In this document: piece by piece, positions 8,478-17,186 of the stretch | Layout: every line of letters begins with the position of its first letter | Position numbering within the stretch: position 1 is the first letter of the stretch | Assembly (NCBI GenBank): GCA_050744865.1 | Contig: JBOGHW010000003.1 | Span: 1 to 64,000, forward strand | Reading direction: 5' to 3' | Source: JAKACA01 sp050744865 | GTDB lineage: Bacteria > Actinomycetota > Acidimicrobiia > Acidimicrobiales > Bog-793 | Length of the DNA stretch: 64,000 nucleotides | Notes under the pieces: model-generated | The model's input: the letters and a program-made list of their open reading frames with translations, nothing else | The model's database searches: none | Told to the model about the DNA's origin: nothing | Program-made: the position numbers and the translations under genes

Positions 8478-8481
8478 GCCA

Positions 8482-8754
8482 GTGCCGGACGCCGAAGACG
8501 CCATCGCCTGGCGGGTCACGCTCCTGAAGCAGACAGACAGCGCCGTAGACGCCGGTAGCCTGCGGCGAGCTGTCGACGTCGTGCTCGATCTGACCCGATC
8601 CTTCGTCGGTGCTGAGACCCTCGACCTGACGGAGCGCAAGACCGAGCCTGATCCGGTCGCCGTCACCGAGGAGGCTGACACACAGGGGGCCTCCCCTTCG
8701 GCGAACCTCCTCTGGGGGCGGCGCCCTCTGGGGACTCGGTCTGTGTGCCCGTGA
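8482..8754 (+). CDS. N-terminal fragment of the second GAF/PP2C-like protein
   Basis: The 90-residue frame starts at GTG 8482, four bases after the phosphatase stop. Its start (WRVTLLKQTDSAVDAGSLRRAV, shown here only as a landmark at residues 10-31) resembles the beginning of GAF1 in the upstream protein, and the missing second half of that GAF is found in the next frame beginning at 8745. The switch is from frame 1 to frame 3 within about 8680-8750, where a run of five G lies at 8714-8718. Either a base is missing in the assembly, or the gene is really split or frameshifted. The two frames overlap by 10 bases, so coupled translation is possible. Confidence 0.5.
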   Translation: MPDAEDAIAWRVTLLKQTDSAVDAGSLRRAVDVVLDLTRSFVGAETLDLTERKTEPDPVAVTEEADTQGASPSANLLWGRRPLGTRSVCP

Positions 8755-11207
8755 GGCTCGGTACAGGCGGGACGGCCGAGCTCGTAGCTGCCTGGCCGCC
8801 AGGTCACGAGCTCACCGAGCGCCACCTCGAAGCCCTGCGAGTGGCGGCAGATCGCATTGGGGCCGCTCACGAGCAGGTGGCGATCCTCGAGTCCGAGCGT
8901 GCCGCCAAGGAGCGCGCAGACGAGCTCGCCCAACTGATGGGGCAGCTGCAACGGGTGACGGCTGACCTCTCCGGGGATCTGGACGAGGAGGGTATCGGCA
9001 AGAAGGTCGCTGAGGCGATGAATTTCGGATACGCCAACCAGGTCGTCAGCTCCACGCTGTGGCTTCGCCAGCAGGACGAGCTGAGGCTCTTCCAGCCCTC
9101 GCTGGCACCGAGTACAGCCCTCCCCTACGCTCGGGTAGGGCTGCACTCGCCCCTCCCGGGAGCGCAGGCCCTCCGGGAAAACGCCCCGGTGTGGTTGGCC
9201 TCGCGGAGCGAGGCGATCACCAACTTTCCCATGCTCGCCAGCAGCCCACCGATGGCCAGCCGCTTGGCCGTCGTGCCCTTGCGGGCGAGCAGCGAGCCCT
9301 TCGGCGTGCTTGCGTTCGGCTTCAAGCTGGAGAGCGAGTTCAGTGACCCCGAACGGGACTTCCTGCTTGCCGTCGCAGACCAGGTCGCCCAGTCGCTGGA
9401 ACGAGCTCGTCTCCGCCACATGGAGAGGCTCGAAGCCGAGAGGACAGCCTTCCTGGCTGATGTGTCAGCCACGCTTGCCACCACCTTGGATCTCGCCGAG
9501 ACGTTGCAGCACATCGTCAGGCTCATCGTTCCCCACTTCGCCGACCTGGCGACGATCCACCTCTGTAGCGACGGCGGCATGTTGTCGCGCGTGGCCCTCG
9601 CCCATCGCTATCCCGAGGTGGAGAATGCCATCCTCGGAGCCAGCCCCGCCGGCGAGCACGAGGAGATCCTCGCGCTGCTCGCCGAGGTGGCGGAGCGAAG
9701 GCAAGTGTTCTCGACCGGCCCGCTCGCCGACAGCCCGGTAGCCACCCTGCTACCAGCCAACGCCTCCGAAGCTCTGGCACCCTTGGCGCTCGGTTGCGCA
9801 TTGTTCGTCCCACTCGTCAGTCGTGAGCGGGTCCTCGGCGTGTTGAGCGCCGCGCGCATGCAGGGGGCCACGGTCTTCGACGAGAGAGCGACCGCGCTCA
9901 TCAGCGACGTTGGCAACAGGGCGGCGACGGCCATCGCCAACAGCGGCCTGCACTCGAGCCTCCGCGCCACCCAGCGGGTCGAGGCCTTTCTCCTGACTGT
10001 GGCCACGGCTCTGGCTGGAGCCTCCAGCTACGCCGAGACCTTGACAGAGCTGGCGCGGTCGGCCGTGCCCATTCTTGCCGACTTCTGCATCATCGACCTG
10101 CTCGACGAGGCAGGCAGGTTCTTGGCTCCTGTCGTCTACCACAGCGAGCGGAACCTCTCGCCGGCTGCCGATCGCCTGCGCCGGATACTCACCAACCCCG
10201 ATGTTCACCGTCCCGCCTCTGAGGTCATCAAGACTCGGCAGTCACGGCTAGTGACCGAACTAGGCCAAGAACAGCTCGACGCCCTCAGCCACGACAAGTC
10301 ACACCTGCAGATCCTGAACGAGCTCGGGTGGCGCTCGCACATGGTCGTTCCCCTCGTCGCCGGCGGCAGCGTCCTCGGCTGCCTGACGCTCGTGGCCGCC
10401 GACGCTCGGCCGTCGCCGGAGGCTGCCGACCTCCACCTCGCCGAGCGGCTCGCCGAGCAGGTGGCCGAAGTCGTAGCGCAGGCTCGACGGCACGAGCGCG
10501 AGCACGACATCTCGCTGGCGTTGCGCCACAGCCTCGTGCCCGAGGAGCTTCCCCAGGTGCCTGGGTTCAGCCTCGTGGCGCGCTACGTACCCGGTGCGTA
10601 CGGTTTCGGCGTCGGGGGCGACTTCTACGGCGTGGTCAAGCTGGACTCGGGTGACATCATTGCCACCGTCGGAGAGGTCGTGGGCGACGACCAAAGGGCT
10701 ATGACGATCATGGGGCGCCTGAGCGGCGGCATCCGCACGCTCAGCTGCACCCTGGGACGACCGGCGGCCGTCGTGGCAGCCTTGCAGAGCCAGTGGGACG
10801 TCGTCGGCTACGAGCGGCCGGCGAGTGCGCTACTCGTGCGACTCAGCCCAGCTACAGGCGACTTCAGCGCCGCCACCGCCGGCCACGCCCCACCGCTCCT
10901 CGTCCGAGGTCATGACCCAGACGTCGTGGTGGTTCCGATGCCGATAACTCCGTCGCTCGGCTCGCCCACCGGCTCGGCGCCGATCGCCAAGGCGACCGAA
11001 GGGCATCTCGACCCTGGGGACATGCTCGTCCTACATACCGGCGCCTGGATGAACCGAACCATCGCCGGCGGTGGCTCGGTGACCCGGAAGGAACTAAGAG
11101 CCTGGGCGTCGGAAGGGCCTGACATGTTTTGCGAACGTGTCGTCGGGCGCCTCTCGGCCACGACCGCGGACGGCTTCGCCCTGCTCGTACTCTCACGCCA
11201 TTGGTGA
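8745..11207 (+). CDS. Multi-GAF protein with catalytically dead PP2C domain
   Basis: The 820 residues repeat the plan of the upstream phosphatase: rest of GAF1, then GAF-like units at about 65-210, 230-400 and 415-580, and a PP2C-like domain from about 585. The metal and catalytic positions are changed: GGDFYG near 623 (last D lost), GEVVGDD near 642 (D to E), HTGA near 763 where TDG is expected, and TADGFAL near 807 where SDDVAIL is expected. The fold and AGHAPPLL are kept. It is probably a pseudophosphatase that still binds the STAS partner or a signal. GTG 8745 is the first start in this frame; the true N-terminus is probably the frame at 8482. Confidence 0.75.
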   Translation: MPVRLGTGGTAELVAAWPPGHELTERHLEALRVAADRIGAAHEQVAILESERAAKERADELAQLMGQLQRVTADLSGDLDEEGIGKKVAEAMNFGYANQVVSSTLWLRQQDELRLFQPSLAPSTALPYARVGLHSPLPGAQALRENAPVWLASRSEAITNFPMLASSPPMASRLAVVPLRASSEPFGVLAFGFKLESEFSDPERDFLLAVADQVAQSLERARLRHMERLEAERTAFLADVSATLATTLDLAETLQHIVRLIVPHFADLATIHLCSDGGMLSRVALAHRYPEVENAILGASPAGEHEEILALLAEVAERRQVFSTGPLADSPVATLLPANASEALAPLALGCALFVPLVSRERVLGVLSAARMQGATVFDERATALISDVGNRAATAIANSGLHSSLRATQRVEAFLLTVATALAGASSYAETLTELARSAVPILADFCIIDLLDEAGRFLAPVVYHSERNLSPAADRLRRILTNPDVHRPASEVIKTRQSRLVTELGQEQLDALSHDKSHLQILNELGWRSHMVVPLVAGGSVLGCLTLVAADARPSPEAADLHLAERLAEQVAEVVAQARRHEREHDISLALRHSLVPEELPQVPGFSLVARYVPGAYGFGVGGDFYGVVKLDSGDIIATVGEVVGDDQRAMTIMGRLSGGIRTLSCTLGRPAAVVAALQSQWDVVGYERPASALLVRLSPATGDFSAATAGHAPPLLVRGHDPDVVVVPMPITPSLGSPTGSAPIAKATEGHLDPGDMLVLHTGAWMNRTIAGGGSVTRKELRAWASEGPDMFCERVVGRLSATTADGFALLVLSRHW

Positions 11208-11451
11208 ATAGGGCGTCACGGCGCCCCGCGGTGGCTCCGTAGCGCCTAGACCGACGGCTATTTGGGTACCGTGCTCAGTGTTCCCATCGACCTAGAGTTA
11301 GAAGAGATGACGCCCGCACCTTCCGGACAACTGAGCCTGCTCCGGCTGGCGAGCAACCGGGTTAGTTCGTCCCGGCACCAGTCGTCGTGCCTATCGGCAT
11401 CGAGGCCGGCAAGATGCACCGGTCTGCACCGGTGAAGCGTCCCGGCACGCC

Positions 11452-11835
11452 GTGATCTACCGGAAGAGATTCGCCGAGGCGCGGGAATCGGTGTCGGCAG
11501 CGCGCCGCTTCGCCGCCACCACGCTCAAGGGCATGCCGAGCGACATCGTCGACTCCGTCACTTTGATGGTCTCCGAGCTGGCTACCAACGCCGTAAGCCA
11601 CGCCACTTCTGCCTTCGAGGTCGAGATCGACCGCCAGCCCGGTCAGGTGCTCGTCAACGTCTTCGACAACGACAGCCACAGCGCCACTCGCATGGCCCAC
11701 GCCACTCTCGATCCTTCCGGCCGGGGCCTGCAGATCGTCGGCTCTCTCTCCGACGACTGGGGCGTCCGCCGGCCCGTACCAGGATGGAAGAAGGCCGTCT
11801 GGTTCTCGATGCGGCTACCGCCTCTTGCTGACTGA
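11452..11835 (+). CDS. RsbW-type ATP-binding anti-sigma kinase
   Basis: A 127-residue single HATPase domain starting at GTG 11452. It keeps the ATP-site motifs: N-box SELATNAVSHA near residue 43, a G1-type VFDNDS near 68 and GRGL near 88. This is the family of anti-sigma serine kinases (RsbW/SpoIIAB). It is the only RsbW-like protein in the window with an intact site, so it is the best candidate to phosphorylate the STAS protein at 5293 and to hold the sigma factor encoded at 44125. No strong ribosome binding site is visible before the GTG. The 244 bases upstream hold no other gene. Confidence 0.8.
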   Translation: MIYRKRFAEARESVSAARRFAATTLKGMPSDIVDSVTLMVSELATNAVSHATSAFEVEIDRQPGQVLVNVFDNDSHSATRMAHATLDPSGRGLQIVGSLSDDWGVRRPVPGWKKAVWFSMRLPPLAD

Positions 11836-11895
11836 CTCGGTCCCAAGCCCGGCCGTGTGGCCCGCTAACTGCCTGTCGCGCTACAGGGCGGCCGC

Positions 11896-11921
11896 GATTG
11901 AGTGAAGGTCGAGCCGGGTAC
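11896..11921 (+). promoter_or_regulatory. Near-consensus SigF-type promoter before DoxX-like gene
   Basis: GATT at 11896-11899 and GGGTAC at 11916-11921 are 16 bases apart, the same spacing as the four better matches. One base of the -35 differs (GATT for GTTT). The gene starts 76 bases downstream. It could extend the regulon to this membrane protein. Confidence 0.3.
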
Positions 11922-11996
11922 TCATTGGTTGAGACGCCACCTGCTCGGGACGACGCAGCTGACATCTCGCCGAACGATTTAGAACGGAAGGTGTCT

Positions 11997-12449
11997 ATGA
12001 AGCTCTCGAATGCTCCGCTCCGTGCCGCCACCGGCGCGTACATCCTCAACGCAGGCGTGACCCTGTTGGAAGAACGCGAAGAACGAGCCGCTGACCTGCA
12101 AAAGGCGGCGATGACGACCTACCGCCCCCTCGAGCGGCTGAAGCCGGAGCAGTTTGCCTACCTCCTCGCCGGCTCCGAAGCCCTGCTCGGTGCAGCTCTG
12201 CTCACCCCGATCGTGAAGCCGCGGATCGCCGGTCTCGGTCTCGTCGCATTCTCGAGCGCCCTTCTCGGCATGTACGCCAGCAAAGACCACCTGCGGCGCT
12301 CCTCTTCGAGCTGGCGCCCGAGCCGCGAAGGCGAAGGCCCCTTGAAGGACGCCTGGATGCTCGGCATCGGCCTGGCTCTGCTGTCGCAGCGCCGCCCGCG
12401 CCCGCGCTCGCACTCGCGCGACAACAAGACGACTGCCGCGGTGTCGTAG
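11997..12449 (+). CDS. DoxX-like small membrane protein
   Basis: A 150-residue protein from the ATG at 11997, set by GGAAGG about 8 bases upstream; a longer frame from 11898 has no such signal. An N-terminal amphipathic part (to about 55) is followed by three hydrophobic segments at about 58-74, 79-97 and 125-137, and a basic Arg/Ser tail. The layout resembles DoxX-like proteins, whose function is mostly unknown; the match is by general appearance, not by a diagnostic motif. A near-consensus stress promoter lies upstream. Confidence 0.55.
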   Translation: MKLSNAPLRAATGAYILNAGVTLLEEREERAADLQKAAMTTYRPLERLKPEQFAYLLAGSEALLGAALLTPIVKPRIAGLGLVAFSSALLGMYASKDHLRRSSSSWRPSREGEGPLKDAWMLGIGLALLSQRRPRPRSHSRDNKTTAAVS

Positions 12450-12690
12450 GAACCTTCCTGCCTCCACAGCCTCCTGGTTCGGACGCCTATCCATCTCGGC
12501 CGGGGCCGTCGCCGGCGGGCCTGCGTCATCGTGGACATGGCCGACGGCGATCTCCAATCGCGCGACATCCTCGTTGGCGACATCCTCGTTACTGCCTATA
12601 CCGACCCAAGCTGGACGCCCTTGCGGCAACCCAGCGCAACCCGCCCACAGCTCTGCCCACCAGGAGGGCGTTCATCTCTCTGGCTACGGC

Positions 12691-14322
12691 TCAGCCGCCT
12701 GGGCTGTTGCCGTTCCCGTGTCCGTTCCCGTGTCCGTGGCCGGGACCACCGCCAACGCCACCGGGGCCGGGACTCGGCGTCGAGAACGTAAGCACCGTGG
12801 TGTCACCGAGGGCGCGGGCAAGCTGTCGCAGGGAACCCTCCACCGACGGCACGGCGGCACCGGTTAGCTGGCCCTGCTTGACCTCGTTGCCGATGGCCTG
12901 GGCAACTTGCTGCAGCTGCTGGGCGAGCTGCGCCGGACTGAGCTGCGCGTACTGCGTCGTCAGCTGCGTGACCTGTGCGTCCAGCGCCTGGGCTGTGGAT
13001 GGGCTGAGCTCGTGCTTCTGGAGGCTCGTTTCGACAGCAGCCGCGAACGAACCCGTAGCCACCGACAAGCTGCTGACCGTCGTCGTGGTCGTGGTCGTGG
13101 CAGCGGTCGTCGATGGGGTCGATGACGGCGTCGGCTTGTGGACGGCGGCTTTGCCCTTGAGAGTCGTCGTCGGGGGTGAGTGTCGCGCGGCTGCCGGAGA
13201 GAGCCCGAATCCGAGCGCGGCGGCCACGGCAAAGCCCACAGCCAGCGCCAATGCGCATAACAGGACCGTCCGCACAAGGGCGCGCCTATTGCGCAACGGT
13301 CTGGTCGCCGTCATGCTCCTCAGGGCTGGTTCGGTCCTCGCAGGCTGAACGGCAACCTGCTCTGGGACTGTGCTAGCAGCCGCTCCTGGGAGCACCTCGG
13401 TGCCCGAGAAAGCGGACGTGTCTGCCATCTTCCCTGTCGCCATGTCCGCACCGGGCGCCACCGGCATGGGCCGTGTCATGCCGAGCCGTTCGTCGAGCAA
13501 CTCGGTGAGCTCGGCTGCCGTGGGTCGGGCTGCTGGGTCGCGGCGGGTCATGTTACGTAGGAGCAATCTCCACTCTGGCGAGAGACCACCTGGCAGCTCC
13601 GCATCACGAACGACCCGCGCAGCCGCCATTTCCACCGCTGACCCATTGAAGACCCGATGGCCCGTCAAGGCTTCTGCCAGGACCAGTCCGAGCGAGTAGA
13701 TGTCGGCCGGCGGCCCGACCTGCTCACCGGCGGCCTGTTCAGGTGCCAGGTAGGCCGGCGTGCCGAGAGCCATGCCGGTCGCCGTCAACGAGACCTGGTC
13801 AACCAGGCGGGCGACACCGAAATCCGCCAGCATGCACCGGCCCTGCTCGTCGAACAGGATGTTGGAGGGTTTGACGTCGCGGTGGACGACGCCCTCCCTG
13901 TGGACGTAGGCGAGAGCATCGCCGAGCTGGCGCCCTGCCTCGGTTACCTGCCGGTCCGTCAGCGGACCTCGGCGACAGAGATCTGCCATGGTCTCTCCCT
14001 TGACCAGCTCCATGATCAGCCAGGCGACGTGGTCGTCACCGCCGGCATCGAACACGCGCACCAAGTTCGGGTGGCTGAGCTGTGCCAGCACGTGAGCCTC
14101 GGCCCCGAAGCGCTCTCTGTCGGCAGACGGTGAGTGGGGAAGCAGCTTGATGGCCACGGCTCGGTTCAACCTCAAGTCCCTACCGCTGTGGACCTCGGCC
14201 ATACCGCCGCGGCCGATGAGCGCACCCACCTCGTAGCGGCCTTCGAGCAGGTCGTTCGTTGGGGACGTCTCTGTTGCGCTACGGGCGCGCGTAACAACCA
14301 CAGTTCTCTTCTTCCCACTCAC
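12691..14322 (-). CDS. Membrane Ser/Thr protein kinase without PASTA domains, with Gly/His-rich tail
   Basis: About 543 residues from GTG 14322; GTG 14301 is an alternative and no strong ribosome binding site decides. The kinase domain carries GRGGMAEV near 37, the lysine in VAIKLL, HRDVKPSN near 147, DFG near 165 and LAPEQ near 191, so it should be active. A juxtamembrane linker is followed by one membrane span near 345-365. The outer part has a Thr-rich linker (a run of seven T), a helical region of about 100 residues with repeated QL, and a tail GHGHGNGHGNGN that might bind metal ions. No PASTA repeats are present. The 5' end lies within 75 bases of the reductase gene on the same strand. 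Confidence 0.85.
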   Translation of the reverse strand: MSGKKRTVVVTRARSATETSPTNDLLEGRYEVGALIGRGGMAEVHSGRDLRLNRAVAIKLLPHSPSADRERFGAEAHVLAQLSHPNLVRVFDAGGDDHVAWLIMELVKGETMADLCRRGPLTDRQVTEAGRQLGDALAYVHREGVVHRDVKPSNILFDEQGRCMLADFGVARLVDQVSLTATGMALGTPAYLAPEQAAGEQVGPPADIYSLGLVLAEALTGHRVFNGSAVEMAAARVVRDAELPGGLSPEWRLLLRNMTRRDPAARPTAAELTELLDERLGMTRPMPVAPGADMATGKMADTSAFSGTEVLPGAAASTVPEQVAVQPARTEPALRSMTATRPLRNRRALVRTVLLCALALAVGFAVAAALGFGLSPAAARHSPPTTTLKGKAAVHKPTPSSTPSTTAATTTTTTTVSSLSVATGSFAAAVETSLQKHELSPSTAQALDAQVTQLTTQYAQLSPAQLAQQLQQVAQAIGNEVKQGQLTGAAVPSVEGSLRQLARALGDTTVLTFSTPSPGPGGVGGGPGHGHGNGHGNGNSPGG

Positions 14323-14395
14323 ACGTGTGCCTACACACTGCCACTGCGGACATGGGGACAGCTGGGCTTGCGGAGCTGACCTCTCGCCCTGACGC

Positions 14396-15310
14396 TCAGT
14401 CCGACGAGACGGCAGCACCGGAGGATCTGATGAGCATGACCTCGTCGTCCGAGAGCCGAATGGCTCCGGCGGCCACGTTCTCGACCAGGTGGTCGGCGTT
14501 GCCGGTGCCTGGGATGGCCAGGACATGCGGTCCCTGGTGCAGGGTCCAGGCAAGCTTGATCTGTGCCGCCGTAGCCCCATGAGCACGGGCGACGTTCAGC
14601 ACCGCATCGGTCTCTGGTTCGGTCGATCCCCGCTGGCGTCCGGCACCGGCGATGGCGAAGAACGGCACGAATGCGATCCCCTGCTCGCCACAGAGCCGCA
14701 AGAGGGCGTCGTCGTCCTGGGAAGCAACGCCATAGCGGTTCTGCACGCACACCACAGGGGCGATGGACTGGGCCTCGGCAAGGTGCTCCGGCCCGATACC
14801 GGAGAGGCCGAGGTGCCTGATGAGACCGGCGTCACGCAACTCGGCGAGGGCGTCGAAGTGCTCCGCCACGGAATCCATCGTCTGTTGGCAGCGCAGGTTG
14901 ACCACGTCGAGGTGGTCGCGACCGAGTTGCCGCAGGTTCTCCTCGACCTGGCCGCGCAGCTGGTCGGGCCGGGCCGGTGGCAGCCACTCGCCCGACGGAT
15001 CGCGGCCGGGCGCCACCTTGGTGACGATCACGAGGTCGTCGGGGTAGGGAGACAGCGCCGAGTTGATCAACTCGTTCGCCGAGCGGAGTGACGAGAAGTA
15101 GAAGGCCGCTGTGTCGATGTGATTGACGCCGAGCTCGACCGCCCGGCGCAGCACCGCCATTGAGTGGGAGCGGTCGCTCGGCGCCGACTCAGCCGAGAAG
15201 GCGCTGCCGGCCTGTGAGAGGCGCATGGCACCGAAGCCCATGCGGTTGACGACCAAGTCGCCGAGGTTCCAGCTCCCGGCCGCCGCTGCTCTGATCGCCT
15301 CGGTGGTCAT
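14396..15310 (-). CDS. Aldo/keto reductase
   Basis: The 304-residue protein starts at ATG 15310 (CAGGA about 8 bases upstream); the longer frame to 15382 is less likely. The TIM-barrel AKR pattern is clear: GFGAMRL near 25, HIDTAAFY near 63 giving the catalytic Asp and Tyr, VTKVAPG near 97 giving the Lys, and a C-terminal NADPH site around AIPGTGN. At the fourth tetrad position the family usually has His; here the sequence reads VVNLR, as in the YdbC-like subgroup. Substrate unknown. It is followed closely by the kinase gene on the same strand. Confidence 0.85.
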   Translation of the reverse strand: MTTEAIRAAAAGSWNLGDLVVNRMGFGAMRLSQAGSAFSAESAPSDRSHSMAVLRRAVELGVNHIDTAAFYFSSLRSANELINSALSPYPDDLVIVTKVAPGRDPSGEWLPPARPDQLRGQVEENLRQLGRDHLDVVNLRCQQTMDSVAEHFDALAELRDAGLIRHLGLSGIGPEHLAEAQSIAPVVCVQNRYGVASQDDDALLRLCGEQGIAFVPFFAIAGAGRQRGSTEPETDAVLNVARAHGATAAQIKLAWTLHQGPHVLAIPGTGNADHLVENVAAGAIRLSDDEVMLIRSSGAAVSSD

Positions 15311-15415
15311 CGTCAGATCCTGCCACGTCTGCCGGCCATCCAGACAGACGCCGGCCCGCCTCGGACTCCCCCAGCCCATCACGTGCCCGACTGGCTGGCG
15401 CCTGGTGGTCGGACC

Positions 15416-16849
15416 TCAGCCTCCACTGCTGGAAACCGCCATGCTGCTTGACATCCCGGTCGTGCTTGACGTCGCGGTCGTGCTGCTTGACGTCGTGGTG
15501 GTCGTGGACGGCATCGTCGTCGTGGTGGTCGTCGTCGTGACCGGCATCGTCGTGGTGGTCGTCGTCGAGGTCGTCGTGGAAGCAGTGGTGGACGGCACCG
15601 AGCTCGTGGTAGCAGCAGTGGTAGGCGGCGCAGTTGTCGTGGGCAGGGAGCTTTTGGTAGTGGCACTGCCAGGCGAAGGTGGATGGTTTCCGCCGCCGCT
15701 CAACAGGAGCGCGACGCCACCGGCGATCAGCGCCAGGACGGCGACAACAAGGACTACCGGACCAGCTCGCGACCGGGGCCGCCGCCGGCCGGCGGCGACC
15801 GGGTACCTCACGCCCTCCCCGTACCGGCTGGTGCTCGTTCCAACGAGGTCGCCGGCTGCGGCTGCGGCTCCGGCGGCGGGAAGCGACACCGCTGCCACTC
15901 CGCTCTCGGTGAACACCATCTTGCGCGGCTCGGGGCCGAGGAGCCGAGTCGTGTCAGGATCCGAGGCCGGCGCGGTCGCCTCGAGCCAGTCCGGGCGGAC
16001 ATAGGCATCGCGCACGTAGCGAGCCATCTCGTCCGCCGACGAGAAACGCTGCTCCGGATTGGCCTGCAACGCCCTTTCGATCACCGCTGCCAGATTCGGG
16101 TCGACGTCGGGCCTGCGCTCTTCCACGGGCACGTATCGCCCCTGGATTGCAGCCAGGGCAACGGCAAGAGGAGTGGCTCCTTCGAACGGCTTGCGAGCCG
16201 TAAGGCTCTCGTACAGCAGCACACCCACGGACCAGAGGTCGGAACGAACCGTTGCGGCGTCGCCTTGTGCGCGCTCGGGGGCGAGGTAACCCGGCGTGCC
16301 GAGGACGAGGCTGGCCGCCGTCGACTCGTCGGAGTCCGGAGATCGATCGAGGGCTTTGGCAATGCCGAAGTCGGCGACCTTGGCGACTCCTTCCTCACTG
16401 AACACGACGTTGGCCGGCTTGATGTCACGGTGCAGCAGCCCGCGGGCGTGCGCAGCGGCCAGGGCATCCAGCACTTCGCCACCGGTCCGCCTGACGAAGG
16501 GCTCGCTCAGGCGGCTCTGGGCGATGTAGGCGGCCAGCGTCTCGCCGGAAACCAGCTCCATCACGATGAAGGCTCTGCCCCAGTCCTCCCCGGCGTCGTA
16601 GACGGCTACGACGTTGGGGTGCGAGAACATGGCGGCGGCGCGGGCTTCCTCGGCAAAGCGCTTACGCACCCCGTGATCGGGCTGGAAACTCTCCCTCAGC
16701 ACCTTCAGGGCCACCGGTCGCGCCAGCCGCTCGTCGAACCCGCCGTACACCTCTGCCATGCCACCGCGACCGATGAGCCCCTCGACGCGGTATCTCCCCA
16801 CAAGCACTTGGCCGTTCGCCAGCTGGCCGGCGATGTTGTCAGGATTCAA
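15416..16849 (-). CDS. Membrane Ser/Thr protein kinase with Thr-rich low-complexity tail
   Basis: A 477-residue kinase starting at TTG 16849, with AGGAAGG about 10 bases upstream. Kinase motifs: GRGGMAEVYGG near 28, VALKVL near 48, HRDIKPAN near 140, DFG near 159 and LAPERAQG near 187. After a linker there is one membrane span near 363-383. The outer tail (about 390-477) is almost only Thr, Ser, Pro and Ala with long T runs, which looks like an O-glycosylated stalk and not a sensor. No PASTA domains. The tandem look of the DNA at 15430-15650 comes from this codon repetition. Confidence 0.85.
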   Translation of the reverse strand: MNPDNIAGQLANGQVLVGRYRVEGLIGRGGMAEVYGGFDERLARPVALKVLRESFQPDHGVRKRFAEEARAAAMFSHPNVVAVYDAGEDWGRAFIVMELVSGETLAAYIAQSRLSEPFVRRTGGEVLDALAAAHARGLLHRDIKPANVVFSEEGVAKVADFGIAKALDRSPDSDESTAASLVLGTPGYLAPERAQGDAATVRSDLWSVGVLLYESLTARKPFEGATPLAVALAAIQGRYVPVEERRPDVDPNLAAVIERALQANPEQRFSSADEMARYVRDAYVRPDWLEATAPASDPDTTRLLGPEPRKMVFTESGVAAVSLPAAGAAAAAGDLVGTSTSRYGEGVRYPVAAGRRRPRSRAGPVVLVVAVLALIAGGVALLLSGGGNHPPSPGSATTKSSLPTTTAPPTTAATTSSVPSTTASTTTSTTTTTTMPVTTTTTTTTMPSTTTTTSSSTTATSSTTGMSSSMAVSSSGG

Positions 16850-16920
16850 GTCGTCCGAGCCTTCCTGGCTGGGTTGCGCCCGGTGTGGCCACCGGCCGGC
16901 TTGCAGCCTATGGTGACGGG

Positions 16921-17181
16921 GTGAACTGGCGCATCGCTGTCTCCATATTGCTGATCATTGTCGGGCTCCTGGGACTGGCTGTCGGGCTCATGTATATATC
17001 AATCGCCCCGCACAACCTGCCGATGTGGTTCCCCGGACACATCTCGAAGCCGCATGCCCTGGCGCACAAGAAGCGCGGCGAGGCCGGAATCGTGGTCGGC
17101 GCCGTGATCCTCATCGTCGGCATCGGCGTCGCCATGTCGGCCCGGCGCGGATCCCATCGCCACAGGAGGCATAGCTGGTAG
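16921..17181 (+). CDS. Small two-helix membrane protein
   Basis: The 86-residue frame from GTG 16921 has hydrophobic segments at about 5-27 and 58-75, with a loop between them containing HNLPMWFPGHISKPHALAHKK. The tail is His/Arg-rich. The family was not recognised, but the sharp two-span profile and good codon usage make it likely real. It is divergent from the kinase at 16849 and convergent with the glycerophosphodiesterase, whose stop lies 5 bases beyond. GTG 16885 is an alternative start. Confidence 0.6.
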   Translation: MNWRIAVSILLIIVGLLGLAVGLMYISIAPHNLPMWFPGHISKPHALAHKKRGEAGIVVGAVILIVGIGVAMSARRGSHRHRRHSW

Positions 17182-17186
17182 CACGT

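Noticed and set aside
15430..15650. DNA tandem repeat of GTCGTGGTGGTC type
   Set aside because: It is the coding sequence of the Thr/Ser-rich tail of the kinase read on the other strand; the repetition follows codon repetition.
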